This document shows positions 56,438 through 64,000 of a DNA stretch of 64,000 nucleotides, piece by piece. The stretch's first letter is position 1. Every line of letters starts with the position of its first letter. The DNA is from Loktanella sp. IMCC34160 (GTDB lineage: Bacteria; Pseudomonadota; Alphaproteobacteria; Rhodobacterales; Rhodobacteraceae). The DNA lies in the NCBI RefSeq assembly GCF_004145845.1, contig NZ_SELP01000003.1:310001-374000 (forward strand), written 5' to 3'. The position numbers were made by a program, and so were the translations under genes. Below the pieces are notes generated by a model that searched no databases, was not told the origin of the DNA, and saw only the letters and a list, made by a program, of their open reading frames with translations.

Positions 56438-58765
56438 CTATTGTGGGTCGGCCTCGGCGGGGGTCTCTTCCGTTGCGTCTTCTTCCGGGGCGGGTTCGGG
56501 GGCAGGTGGCGTTAGCAGGATATGCGACAGTGCCGCGACCCCCTGCCCATCCCCATTGGCGATCTCGTCAAAGATCAGCGGCAACAGGGCCGATGCATCT
56601 GCGCCATCCCGCGCCGCCGCCGCATTGACCAAGGGGTCTGGTGTGGCGATGGCAAGCAAGAGCTGCGGAGCGGCCTCTGCCCCTTCGGCCAGCGACAGAC
56701 CAAACCGGAAACTGCGTCGTTCCCCCTGCGCTGCGGAAAGACGCCCGGTGAGGTTATAGACCCCACCCTTTGGCGTAATCAGAACGAGCCAGATGTTCCG
56801 CCCAAGCCGGTCGGTGATCTGGCCGTTGATCGGTTGGCCGCTTTCCACCTCGGCCCCATCCAGAACCATTGCAATCTGGTCAAGGCCGCGTCCCTGAAGC
56901 CCCTTGGCCAAAGCCAGGGCGGCACATTGTTCGGGCGTGATCTGGCTTTCGAGGATCGCAGGCCGGGCGCCGAACTTCTCTTCATATGCGGTGGGGAGAC
57001 CGGCAAAGGCCGATGTGTCCGTTGCGAACCCTTGCACCATCCCAAGGTTGGGCCCCGCCGAAACCCGCGCCGCATAGGTGCAGGGCCCGGTATCCAGCGC
57101 GGCCAGAAATCCTTCGCGTGTATTCTCTTCCAGCGGGGGTAGCCCGGCGGATGCCTGTGCCTCTTCGGTGGCCGTCGCGGTCTCTGTCGAAGGCGCGATG
57201 CCGCCAATCAGCCCCTCGGACCAAGCGTAATACCCCGCGCCGCCGATAATGGCGAGAAAGACAATGCCAAGAAGACCAAGCGCGCCGCCGCCACCTTTTT
57301 TCGGAAGGGGGGCGGGCGGCAGGCTGGCGCTGCCGGTGACGCTTGGGTTGACGGTGTTTGTCGTCGGCGGCTGTTGCAGGCCGCTGACCGTGATGGACGC
57401 GGGCGCAATGCTTTGCCGCATCCCTGTTGTCAGACGACCGCCCCGCGATGTCGTGGATCCGCGGCCGGGTGGAACCGGAAGGTCGCCGAAGTACTGCTGC
57501 GGGATTTCTTCGGGGTAATCGACCATCCGCACGACGTCGGCCATCGACGGAAGACGGTTCGCCGGATCTGGTTCCAGCATATAGGCAAGGATCGGGCGGA
57601 ACTCTTCAGGCAGGGCCGAGAGATCAGGTATCGCCTGACGCGCCTGCACCGCTTCGACGATCGACCCGCCCATATCCAGCGGTTTGCCCAAAAGCGCAGC
57701 GGCCATGAGCAGGGCAAGGCCGTAGATGTCTGTTCGGGGGCCAATGTCACCGCCGTAGTGACCAAGTTGTTCGGGCGAGACGTACTTGAATTTTCCCGCG
57801 AACTGACCGGCCATGGTCCCTTCCTTGACCACGTTGGATTTCGCGATGCCAAAGTCGATCAGCAATGCCTCGGCCACGATACCGTCGGGAAGCATGACGT
57901 TGTCGGGCGACAGGTCGCGGTGGATCACTTCACGCCCGTGCGCCTTTTCCAGCCCCTTGGCCAGACGCCGCAGCAGGGTCCAGGCCGCATCGGTCGAAAT
58001 CGGCCCGTTCTGCGCGGTGTAGTCCGACAGGGGCACGCCCTTGATGAATTCCATCACAAGGCAGTAGCGGTCGATTTCCGGGTCTTTGACAAAGTTGTAG
58101 TAGCGAACGATCGCCTCGTCCGACAATTGACTGAGTGTCCGGGCCTCGCGCATGAACATCAGCCCGACCTTTTCATCCTCGGCCAATTCAGGAAGCACGA
58201 CCTTGATCGCCACCGGGTCGCCGGTGAAAACGTTTTCCCCGCGATAGACTTCGCCCATCCCCCCGGCTTTGAGGACTTCCTTGACCTCGTAGTTGTTGTT
58301 GATCAGCGTGCCGACCGCGACCGTGGGGCCGCCGCCGTCCCGGCGCACGGGAGGGGCCGCGGGTGGGGCAGACGGGGCGACGGGTGCCGGTTCAGCGCCC
58401 GCAAATCTGGTGCTTTCATCATCGCCAGAGGCATCTTCCAGCGCCGGTGGCTGGCTTGGCGCGGATGTCGCCGGGGGCTGGCCCGCGAACTGCGTCCGGT
58501 CATCGTCTTCGGGTGGCGCCGGCGGCTGGGCCGCTGGAGGTGCGGCGAACTGGGTCCTGTCGTCATCCTCCTCCGGGGTGGCGACGGGCGGAGCGGTGCG
58601 ACCATGATCTGCCGGGGGGACTGTGGTATCGGCTGGCGGTTCCACCGCTTGCGGCCCACCGGCAAGCGGAACGCCCCCGATCCGGGTTCGGTCATCGTCC
58701 TCGGGCGCGGCCGGGGGATGCTGCGGCGCGACGGGCTTGTCTTCGTCTTCCGGTCCGGCGGTCAT
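56438..58765 (-). CDS. ppkA: T6SS serine/threonine kinase PpkA with phospho-threonine motif repeats
   Basis: A 775-residue membrane kinase. The disordered N-terminus (1-145) holds three DDDRT motifs (Thr27, Thr71, Thr91) and one DDEST (Thr119). The kinase domain (about 158-420) has the Gly-rich loop AGGMGEVYRG, Lys188 (VAIK), the catalytic HRDLSPDN (Asp284) and IDFG (Asp304). One transmembrane helix (about 493-514) precedes a periplasmic domain of about 260 residues. In other species PpkA phosphorylates T6SS proteins that Fha then binds. Its stop lies 3 bases from the convergent TonB-like stop, and its start overlaps the pppA stop. Confidence 0.95.
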   Translation of the reverse strand: MTAGPEDEDKPVAPQHPPAAPEDDDRTRIGGVPLAGGPQAVEPPADTTVPPADHGRTAPPVATPEEDDDRTQFAAPPAAQPPAPPEDDDRTQFAGQPPATSAPSQPPALEDASGDDESTRFAGAEPAPVAPSAPPAAPPVRRDGGGPTVAVGTLINNNYEVKEVLKAGGMGEVYRGENVFTGDPVAIKVVLPELAEDEKVGLMFMREARTLSQLSDEAIVRYYNFVKDPEIDRYCLVMEFIKGVPLSDYTAQNGPISTDAAWTLLRRLAKGLEKAHGREVIHRDLSPDNVMLPDGIVAEALLIDFGIAKSNVVKEGTMAGQFAGKFKYVSPEQLGHYGGDIGPRTDIYGLALLMAAALLGKPLDMGGSIVEAVQARQAIPDLSALPEEFRPILAYMLEPDPANRLPSMADVVRMVDYPEEIPQQYFGDLPVPPGRGSTTSRGGRLTTGMRQSIAPASITVSGLQQPPTTNTVNPSVTGSASLPPAPLPKKGGGGALGLLGIVFLAIIGGAGYYAWSEGLIGGIAPSTETATATEEAQASAGLPPLEENTREGFLAALDTGPCTYAARVSAGPNLGMVQGFATDTSAFAGLPTAYEEKFGARPAILESQITPEQCAALALAKGLQGRGLDQIAMVLDGAEVESGQPINGQITDRLGRNIWLVLITPKGGVYNLTGRLSAAQGERRSFRFGLSLAEGAEAAPQLLLAIATPDPLVNAAAARDGADASALLPLIFDEIANGDGQGVAALSHILLTPPAPEPAPEEDATEETPAEADPQ

Positions 58766-59541
58766 TCGGTCACGTCCACTTCAATATCGGTCCCATCCGC
58801 ATCGACGACCGGGGGCAGGCACTGCATCACGATGACGGTTACGTTGTCCTTTGCGCCACGTTCAAGGGTCAGTTCAATCATCCGGTCGCAGGCATCCTGC
58901 GGGTCGCGCGATGCAACGATGCGGGCGATGTCGTCATTGTCCAGATGTTCCGTCAGGCCATCTGAGCACAGGACGAATTTATCCCCAAGTCGAAGCTGGT
59001 CCCCCATCACGTCACATTCCGGCACGTCGGCCACACCAATGGCCCGCGTGATCACGTTCTTTCGGGGCCAGACGGCGGCCTCTTCCGGGGTGATGCTACC
59101 AGCGTCCAGAAGGGCCTGAACCTCGGTGTGGTCCCGAGTTTGCTGTTCCAGAACCCCGTCGCGCAACCGGTAAATGCGACTGTCGCCGGACCAGATGCAG
59201 GCATAGTCCTGACCATCTACCAAAAGCGCAACCACCGTCGCGCCGATGGTTCCCTGATTCAGTTCGGCAGCGTGGTCGAGGATCAGTTCGTTGGCGCGGC
59301 CCAATCGTTCCATGAAACGGGCCTGCATGTCCTCGGCTGAACCGGGAACCCCGATGGAGAACAGCTCTCGGACGATGGTTTGGCTGGCGAAATCGCCTGC
59401 GGCATGCCCGCCCATTCCGTCGGCGACGACCCAAAGCCCGGCTTCGGGCCGCGACAGAAAGCTGTCTTCGTTGACCGTTCGGACGCGGCCCACATCGGTG
59501 GCCTGACCTGTCCGGAAGGCAAAGAAGTCCGTGCTATGCAT
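58762..59541 (-). CDS. pppA: PP2C-type serine/threonine phosphatase PppA
   Basis: A 259-residue PP2C phosphatase that reverses PpkA phosphorylation. Metal-site residues are visible: DVGRVRTVNEDSF (Glu25, Asp26) and VVADGMGGHAAGD (Asp41), then CSDGLTEHLD and CDRMIELTLERGAKDNVTVI near the C-terminus. The start overlaps tagF by 8 bases and the stop overlaps ppkA, so kinase, phosphatase and TagF are made together. Confidence 0.95.
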   Translation of the reverse strand: MHSTDFFAFRTGQATDVGRVRTVNEDSFLSRPEAGLWVVADGMGGHAAGDFASQTIVRELFSIGVPGSAEDMQARFMERLGRANELILDHAAELNQGTIGATVVALLVDGQDYACIWSGDSRIYRLRDGVLEQQTRDHTEVQALLDAGSITPEEAAVWPRKNVITRAIGVADVPECDVMGDQLRLGDKFVLCSDGLTEHLDNDDIARIVASRDPQDACDRMIELTLERGAKDNVTVIVMQCLPPVVDADGTDIEVDVTE

Positions 59542-60238
59542 GCGGTTGGTCCTCTTGGCGTGGCATGGGGGTGTGATAGGCGCCGCCGGACAGAAGCCAG
59601 CCTAGCCCAGCGGCGTCCGGTAGCCCCGCCTGACCGAGCCAGATCGCGGGCGCGGCTTCGGTCCGGGCGGGCGCCCACCAGTAGCTTCTTGTCGTGGCGC
59701 CGCGGGTCGCGTCCACCGGACCGGCGGCCCGCAACAATGCGTCCAGGTCGCCGTCGGGGTGGTGCGCCCAGATCAGGGGCCCTTCGGCGCGTTGGTCTTC
59801 GGATTCAGGTTTGATGCCCAAGGCGACAGGGTCAAACCCGTCCAGCAGGCTCGCCGCGCCGGTGGTGCCGGGTTGCATGGATGCATGATGCGCTTCAAAC
59901 GCGTCGTAAAGCCCCTGATCGGGGTCTGCGACAGGGGCGCGTTGGTCGATACCTTCGGCCAGTAGGATGAAGGGAAACCGGCGACCGACCTTGTCGCGTG
60001 ACGGGACGAGTATCCCGGCAAGTGTTGCGCCGGACAAGGACCGACCGATCCAGAACCGAAGCGTGATCGACCGATCCCAAAAGTCATGCCAGTTGTCGCC
60101 AAGTTCGGTGCGCAGCCTGTGCAATGACCCGTCAAGCCATTTGGACAGCCCTTCGGCCACCGGATCGGAAATTCCGTGGCGCAGGAAGTCCCCGAACCCC
60201 GGATGTTTTCCCATGATCCCGACCGAAACCGATGTCAT
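59534..60238 (-). CDS. tagF: T6SS-associated protein TagF (ImpM)
   Basis: A 234-residue protein with the family opening SVSVGIMGKHPGFGDFLRHG and a mid-region GRSLSGATLAGILVPSRDKVGRRFPF. In some species TagF restrains T6SS firing through TagH/Fha. It is encoded between tssM and pppA, 12 bases after the tssM stop, with GGGGGGACAGGAA as ribosome-binding site. This links it to the same phospho-control group. Confidence 0.95.
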   Translation of the reverse strand: MTSVSVGIMGKHPGFGDFLRHGISDPVAEGLSKWLDGSLHRLRTELGDNWHDFWDRSITLRFWIGRSLSGATLAGILVPSRDKVGRRFPFILLAEGIDQRAPVADPDQGLYDAFEAHHASMQPGTTGAASLLDGFDPVALGIKPESEDQRAEGPLIWAHHPDGDLDALLRAAGPVDATRGATTRSYWWAPARTEAAPAIWLGQAGLPDAAGLGWLLSGGAYHTPMPRQEDQPHA

Positions 60239-60250
60239 TTCCTGTCCCCC

Positions 60251-63200
60251 CTAGTCCAGCGAGACAGGGCAGGAGAAATCGAACAACTCGGGCATCAGGA
60301 ACGGAACTGTCGTGCTGTCGAACTCGATCCGGTAGGTGATCGTCCGGCCGCCGATTTCATGGGTGACCTGAACGACATTCCCATCCCGGCGGGCCCGACC
60401 CTGACGCAGGAAGTCGACGATGGACCAGCGCCCGGCATTGAAATCAAGCCGCGACGGGCGGCCACGCTGGGCCGGGAACAGCTCGACACTGACACCGCTG
60501 CCTTCGCCCGGCCAGATCAGGCCTGCGGGGGCGTCTGCCGGACGGGTCTGAACCTGTCCACCGTTCACCGTGAGGTGGGCCAGATCGACCGTGGGGCTGG
60601 ACGATACGTGGGTCACGAACATCGACACCACCGGTTCCGGCGTGCCCGAGAAGAAGGCGGCGCGGATCGCCTCGGCCCGGTCAAACTGTGCCAGAGCGCT
60701 GGTCGACAGACGTTCGCCGATTGGGCTGCCGGGGACAGGGCGCAGGCCGTCGGGGGTCCGGGTGACATGGGGTTGCAGGTTCGTCGAATAGAACCGGTCC
60801 ATCCGGCCGCCCGGCCCAAAGAATTCCCCAAAGACGTTCGATGCCACGTGCCGCCCGTTTCCGAAGGGGAACAGCGGTTCGATGAACTGCTGGCAATATT
60901 GGGTGATGTCTTCGTTCAGGGCGCGGTTCAGCTGCGCCATGGTCGCGTCCTGTGCGACCGTGCGGAATTCGCCTTCGATCTCGGACATCAGCCGCGCCGC
61001 AGGCTCCGGCAGAGAGGTGTTGTTCACGGTCAGGGCCGACAGCAGCTGTTGCAGCATGGTGTCATCCATGGGCGTTGGCGAGGTTGCCGCCAGATGCCGG
61101 TTTTCGCGCAGATCGCCGATGGCCCGTAGCAGCGCGTCGATCGGGCGCGCGCCGGGGTCGCCGCGCAGCAGGACGTGCCAGCCTTCAAAGCTGTCCGAGA
61201 TCCGTTCAACCTGACGCCGCTGCGTATCCTCGCTGGCGCCGCCGGCCCGGTTCTGCGATTTCGCGCCATCCTGCAGCCAGCCCAGAAGCACGCGCTGGAA
61301 GGTGCCGGATGACGAATACATCCGGTTGAATGCTGCATCGCCCAGCTTGTCACCCAACCCGCCAGATGCCAGTTCCGCCGGGGTCATCCCTTCGACGGCG
61401 TCGTAAAGGCGGGTCAGGCGGGTTTCCTCGTCCACCGCTTCGACAAGGTCGAGAAGCGGCGAGCCAACCGGAGATGCCAAGGCAGCGAGCCCGTCATAGC
61501 GGGGCGAGTCGTTTGCCAAGGGCGCAATGGTGATATTGTCGAGCATTGCCGTCCATTCGGCCTCGAAATCCCGCTGGTAGAGCCGGTGAAGCTCGCGTTC
61601 GAGGCTGGCAAGCTGGGTCTCGTAACCGACCCGGGTTGCCGCGTCGCCAAGCACCCATTGATCGTCTTCCAGACGCTGGCGCGCGGCGGTCAGTTCTTCC
61701 AGGAAGAACCCCCAGTACCCTTGGAAGGTATACATCCCCGGCACACCGATCTGATCAAGCGGGGTGCCGTCAACGGACACGAAGACCCTGTCGATCTGGC
61801 CGGAAACCCGTTCAACAAGGTTGAAATCGCCGATCCCGGAGGTCACGGCACGATCCTTGATCGAGGCATAGGCCTGTTCGGCCAGCGGCAGGTTGACGAT
61901 GGCCTCTTGCGCGGAGCGGACGATTTCCGGGTCGATGGTGATCGTGGTGGTCAGGTCGTCGTCCAGTTCCAGCATCGCGGCAAGATGCGCCTCGAGCTGG
62001 TCGCGTTCGTCGAATTGTCCGGCGCTGGGAAATTGCTCTCGCCAGACATCGGCGAAATAGGCCTGAATTGCCGCGTCGTCGGGGGCCCCGCTTTGCTGTC
62101 CGCCGAGAAGGATATAGACCTTGAGAGCGCGGTAAATCGCTGCGGTATTTGCATCCGCGATCAACTGCGGAATTTCGTTTTCCATGTGCAGGATCAGGCG
62201 CGGGCGCAGCATCCGTTCAAGCGCATCGGAATAGGCGTGTTCGGCGGCGTTGTTGATTCGCCGGTGCTGGCCGAGCCCGAGGCCTTCAAGCAGACCCGGC
62301 TTGACCTCGTCGCCGTAGCCCGCCGTCATCAGCCGAATGTCCTGCAGGTAGGGCATGACCAGCGAAGGATCCGTATCGTCGATCACCTCGCGCCGGATCT
62401 CGTTCTGGGCATCACCGTAGTAGGATTGCGCTTGTGCCTGTGCTGTGCGGACAAGGTTGGCATTCTGCCAGAAGCTCCAGCCGAAGGCCGCCATCGCTCC
62501 AAGTGTCGCGATGGTAATCAGGACCACGGCAATCGTGCGCAAAAGTGCCGTGCGGCGGACCGCCCCGGCATCATGGCTGACCCAATCACTTTCCTCGAAG
62601 ATCACCTTCTTCAGAAGGTCATGCAGGAAGTAGCTTTTCCCTTTCCCGGACATGAAGGCCGGCTGGAAGCCAGCGCCATCGTCCTGATTGCGGGCCATCG
62701 CGCCGAGGACCTGGTCGATCGGCGTGCCTTCCTGCGTGCCGGAGGTAAAGTAGAACCCCCGCAGGATCGCGTTGGTCTTGTAGCGGGTCGGCTCAAACAC
62801 CCGGCGCATGAAGTCAGTGATATTGCCGCGCAGCAGGGCCATCTGACCGGGAAGGCCGAACACCGAAATCCGGCTGACGCCGTCCGGTTCCTCGCTCATG
62901 CGGTCGATGACCTCGTCCGACAGGCGGCTGACCAGCTTGTCGAATTCGGATTCCACCTGTTGCCAAGTCTGGGCATCCCGATCCTTTGTCTGGAAGGTCG
63001 CGCCCCAGACAGCCTTGCGCCGGGACATGCTGAACGAACTGAAATATTCGCGGAAACCCGCGATCAGGTCGGCCTTGGTGAACAGGACGTAGACCGGGAA
63101 ATCGATCTTGAGCACGTCGTGGATTTCGCCAAGGCGCTTGCGAACCGTTTCGGCGTGTTGGGCGACGGTTTCGGCATCGCCGGTCATCATGTCTTCGACC

Positions 63201-63859
63201 GAAAAGGCAAGGATCACGCCGTTGATCGGCTGGTTCGGGCGGCCGCGTTTCAACAAGGACAGGAAGCTGTCCCAGCTGGCCTTGTCGGCCTCGGCGTCGC
63301 TATCCTGCGTGGTGTAGCGCCCGGCGGTGTCGATCAGAACGGCCTCTTCGGCGAACCACCAGTCGCAGTTGCGGGTTCCGCCGAATCCTTCGACTGCGTC
63401 GCCCAGCCCCTCGGACCCCGGAAATTCGATGCCCGAGTTCTTGAGCGCCGTCGTCTTCCCTGCGCCCGGCGGGCCAACGATGATGTACCACGGGAGGTCA
63501 TACAGATAGGTCTTGCCGCCGGACTTCTTCAGCTTGGCCAGCGCTTCGGTCATGCGCTCGGCCAGAACCTTTCCATCGCCGACAGGTTCCTGAATCAGCT
63601 CTGCTTCAAGTGCCTTCGCGGCCTTGCGACGGCGGCGCCATTTGATGAACCACGACAAGAAAATCAGGAACAGGATTGCACCGATGATGCTGGCGCGCAG
63701 CCAGACCTCGGCCATGATCTCGATCCCGGTCATCGGGAATCCGATCCAAATCCCGGCGATGATCGCGATCAGGCCGATGAAGATCATGATCTTCTTGAAC
63801 CAACCCTTCTTGAACATCTTCCTCGGACTGGGAAGCGGGATAAATCCAAACAGCTTCAC
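60251..63859 (-). CDS. tssM: T6SS inner-membrane protein TssM (IcmF)
   Basis: A 1202-residue membrane-complex component that spans the inner membrane with three helices (about 24-42, 55-73 and 440-460). The cytosolic domain has an intact Walker A (GPPGAGKT, 129-136). The large periplasmic part ends in a beta-rich C-terminus that would contact TssJ. The start GTG at 63859 overlaps the stop of the upstream OmpA-domain gene (GTGA), showing coupling. Confidence 0.97.
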   Translation of the reverse strand: MKLFGFIPLPSPRKMFKKGWFKKIMIFIGLIAIIAGIWIGFPMTGIEIMAEVWLRASIIGAILFLIFLSWFIKWRRRRKAAKALEAELIQEPVGDGKVLAERMTEALAKLKKSGGKTYLYDLPWYIIVGPPGAGKTTALKNSGIEFPGSEGLGDAVEGFGGTRNCDWWFAEEAVLIDTAGRYTTQDSDAEADKASWDSFLSLLKRGRPNQPINGVILAFSVEDMMTGDAETVAQHAETVRKRLGEIHDVLKIDFPVYVLFTKADLIAGFREYFSSFSMSRRKAVWGATFQTKDRDAQTWQQVESEFDKLVSRLSDEVIDRMSEEPDGVSRISVFGLPGQMALLRGNITDFMRRVFEPTRYKTNAILRGFYFTSGTQEGTPIDQVLGAMARNQDDGAGFQPAFMSGKGKSYFLHDLLKKVIFEESDWVSHDAGAVRRTALLRTIAVVLITIATLGAMAAFGWSFWQNANLVRTAQAQAQSYYGDAQNEIRREVIDDTDPSLVMPYLQDIRLMTAGYGDEVKPGLLEGLGLGQHRRINNAAEHAYSDALERMLRPRLILHMENEIPQLIADANTAAIYRALKVYILLGGQQSGAPDDAAIQAYFADVWREQFPSAGQFDERDQLEAHLAAMLELDDDLTTTITIDPEIVRSAQEAIVNLPLAEQAYASIKDRAVTSGIGDFNLVERVSGQIDRVFVSVDGTPLDQIGVPGMYTFQGYWGFFLEELTAARQRLEDDQWVLGDAATRVGYETQLASLERELHRLYQRDFEAEWTAMLDNITIAPLANDSPRYDGLAALASPVGSPLLDLVEAVDEETRLTRLYDAVEGMTPAELASGGLGDKLGDAAFNRMYSSSGTFQRVLLGWLQDGAKSQNRAGGASEDTQRRQVERISDSFEGWHVLLRGDPGARPIDALLRAIGDLRENRHLAATSPTPMDDTMLQQLLSALTVNNTSLPEPAARLMSEIEGEFRTVAQDATMAQLNRALNEDITQYCQQFIEPLFPFGNGRHVASNVFGEFFGPGGRMDRFYSTNLQPHVTRTPDGLRPVPGSPIGERLSTSALAQFDRAEAIRAAFFSGTPEPVVSMFVTHVSSSPTVDLAHLTVNGGQVQTRPADAPAGLIWPGEGSGVSVELFPAQRGRPSRLDFNAGRWSIVDFLRQGRARRDGNVVQVTHEIGGRTITYRIEFDSTTVPFLMPELFDFSCPVSLD

Positions 63860-64000
63860 TGGGCACCCTCCCGCTCGATCATGATTTCGACCCTGCGGTT
63901 GAGCGCGCGGCCTTCGGGCGTGTCGTTGGTGGCAATCGGGTTCACGGGTCCAAGGCCTTCGGTCTGGATGCGGGATGGATCACTGATGTTGGGGGACAGG
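63856..64000 (-). CDS. tssL: C-terminus of an OmpA-domain protein, probably extended TssL (partial)
   Basis: Only the last 47 codons are in the window. They end in [20 protein letters not shown] followed by RVEIMIER, the peptidoglycan-binding OmpA/MotB C-terminal signature. A gene directly upstream of, and overlapping, tssM is usually tssL, whose long form carries this OmpA domain; a separate TagL protein is the alternative. The N-terminal part, including any phosphorylated threonine region, lies outside. Confidence 0.7.
   Translation of the reverse strand, partial: LSPNISDPSRIQTEGLGPVNPIATNDTPEGRALNRRVEIMIEREGAQ

Overview
This is a high-GC chromosomal segment from an alphaproteobacterium, most probably Rhodobacterales (Roseobacter/Paracoccaceae). 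The grounds are gene order and protein type: nusA-ylxR-infB, a parvulin-argJ-mutT operon divergent from secA, dnaK-dnaJ, rnd-kdsD-lptC-lptA-lptB-hpf-ptsN with no rpoN between lptB and hpf, and divergent oxyR/katG. Both edges cut a gene: nusA at the left and an OmpA-domain gene (probably tssL) at the right. I saw no tRNA, rRNA, CRISPR array, insertion sequence or phage gene.

Bases 1-16600 hold housekeeping genes for transcription and translation (nusA, ylxR, infB, then a strong terminator), arginine synthesis and nucleotide-pool cleaning (argJ, mutT), protein export and folding (a periplasmic parvulin, secA, dnaK, dnaJ) and radC. Bases 15765-25827 form a surface-polysaccharide block: a KpsM-like ABC permease, a CysQ-type nucleotidase, a KdsB-like CMP-sugar synthetase, galU, galE, two tandem paralogous glycosyltransferases, a GT14-type glycosyltransferase and a two-part sulfotransferase. 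CysQ removes PAP, the by-product of PAPS-dependent sulfotransferases, so a sulfated glycan is a reasonable inference. Bases 25824-31573 on the minus strand carry ptsN, hpf, the Lpt lipopolysaccharide-export genes, kdsD, a short RNase D and oxyR. katG diverges from oxyR and ends at a terminator.

From 34008 to the right edge lies a type VI secretion (T6SS) island. A plus-strand operon encodes a small T6SS-linked protein, the FHA protein TagH, TssA, TssB, TssC, Hcp, TssE, TssF, TssG, ClpV (TssH) and a lipase-like protein with a GxSxG elbow. A minus-strand operon coming from beyond the right edge encodes the OmpA-domain protein, TssM, TagF, the phosphatase PppA and the kinase PpkA. TssI/VgrG, TssJ and TssK are not in the window.

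Between these two T6SS arms (47765-56435) is an unusual envelope module. It has a membrane-anchored M23 peptidase plus transglycosylase fusion, an exported caspase-fold-like protein that has lost its catalytic motif, a DUF1036 protein, a decayed gene fragment, two small exported proteins, and a four-gene ExbB-ExbD-ExbD-TonB-like operon. My leading candidate for something undescribed is this proton-motive-force-driven, wall-remodelling module inside the T6SS locus. A second candidate is a DD-x-D-R-T type motif found four times (one divergent) in the disordered tail of PpkA and once in an unusual N-terminal extension of TssG. That suggests a phospho-threonine/FHA control link reaching the T6SS baseplate.
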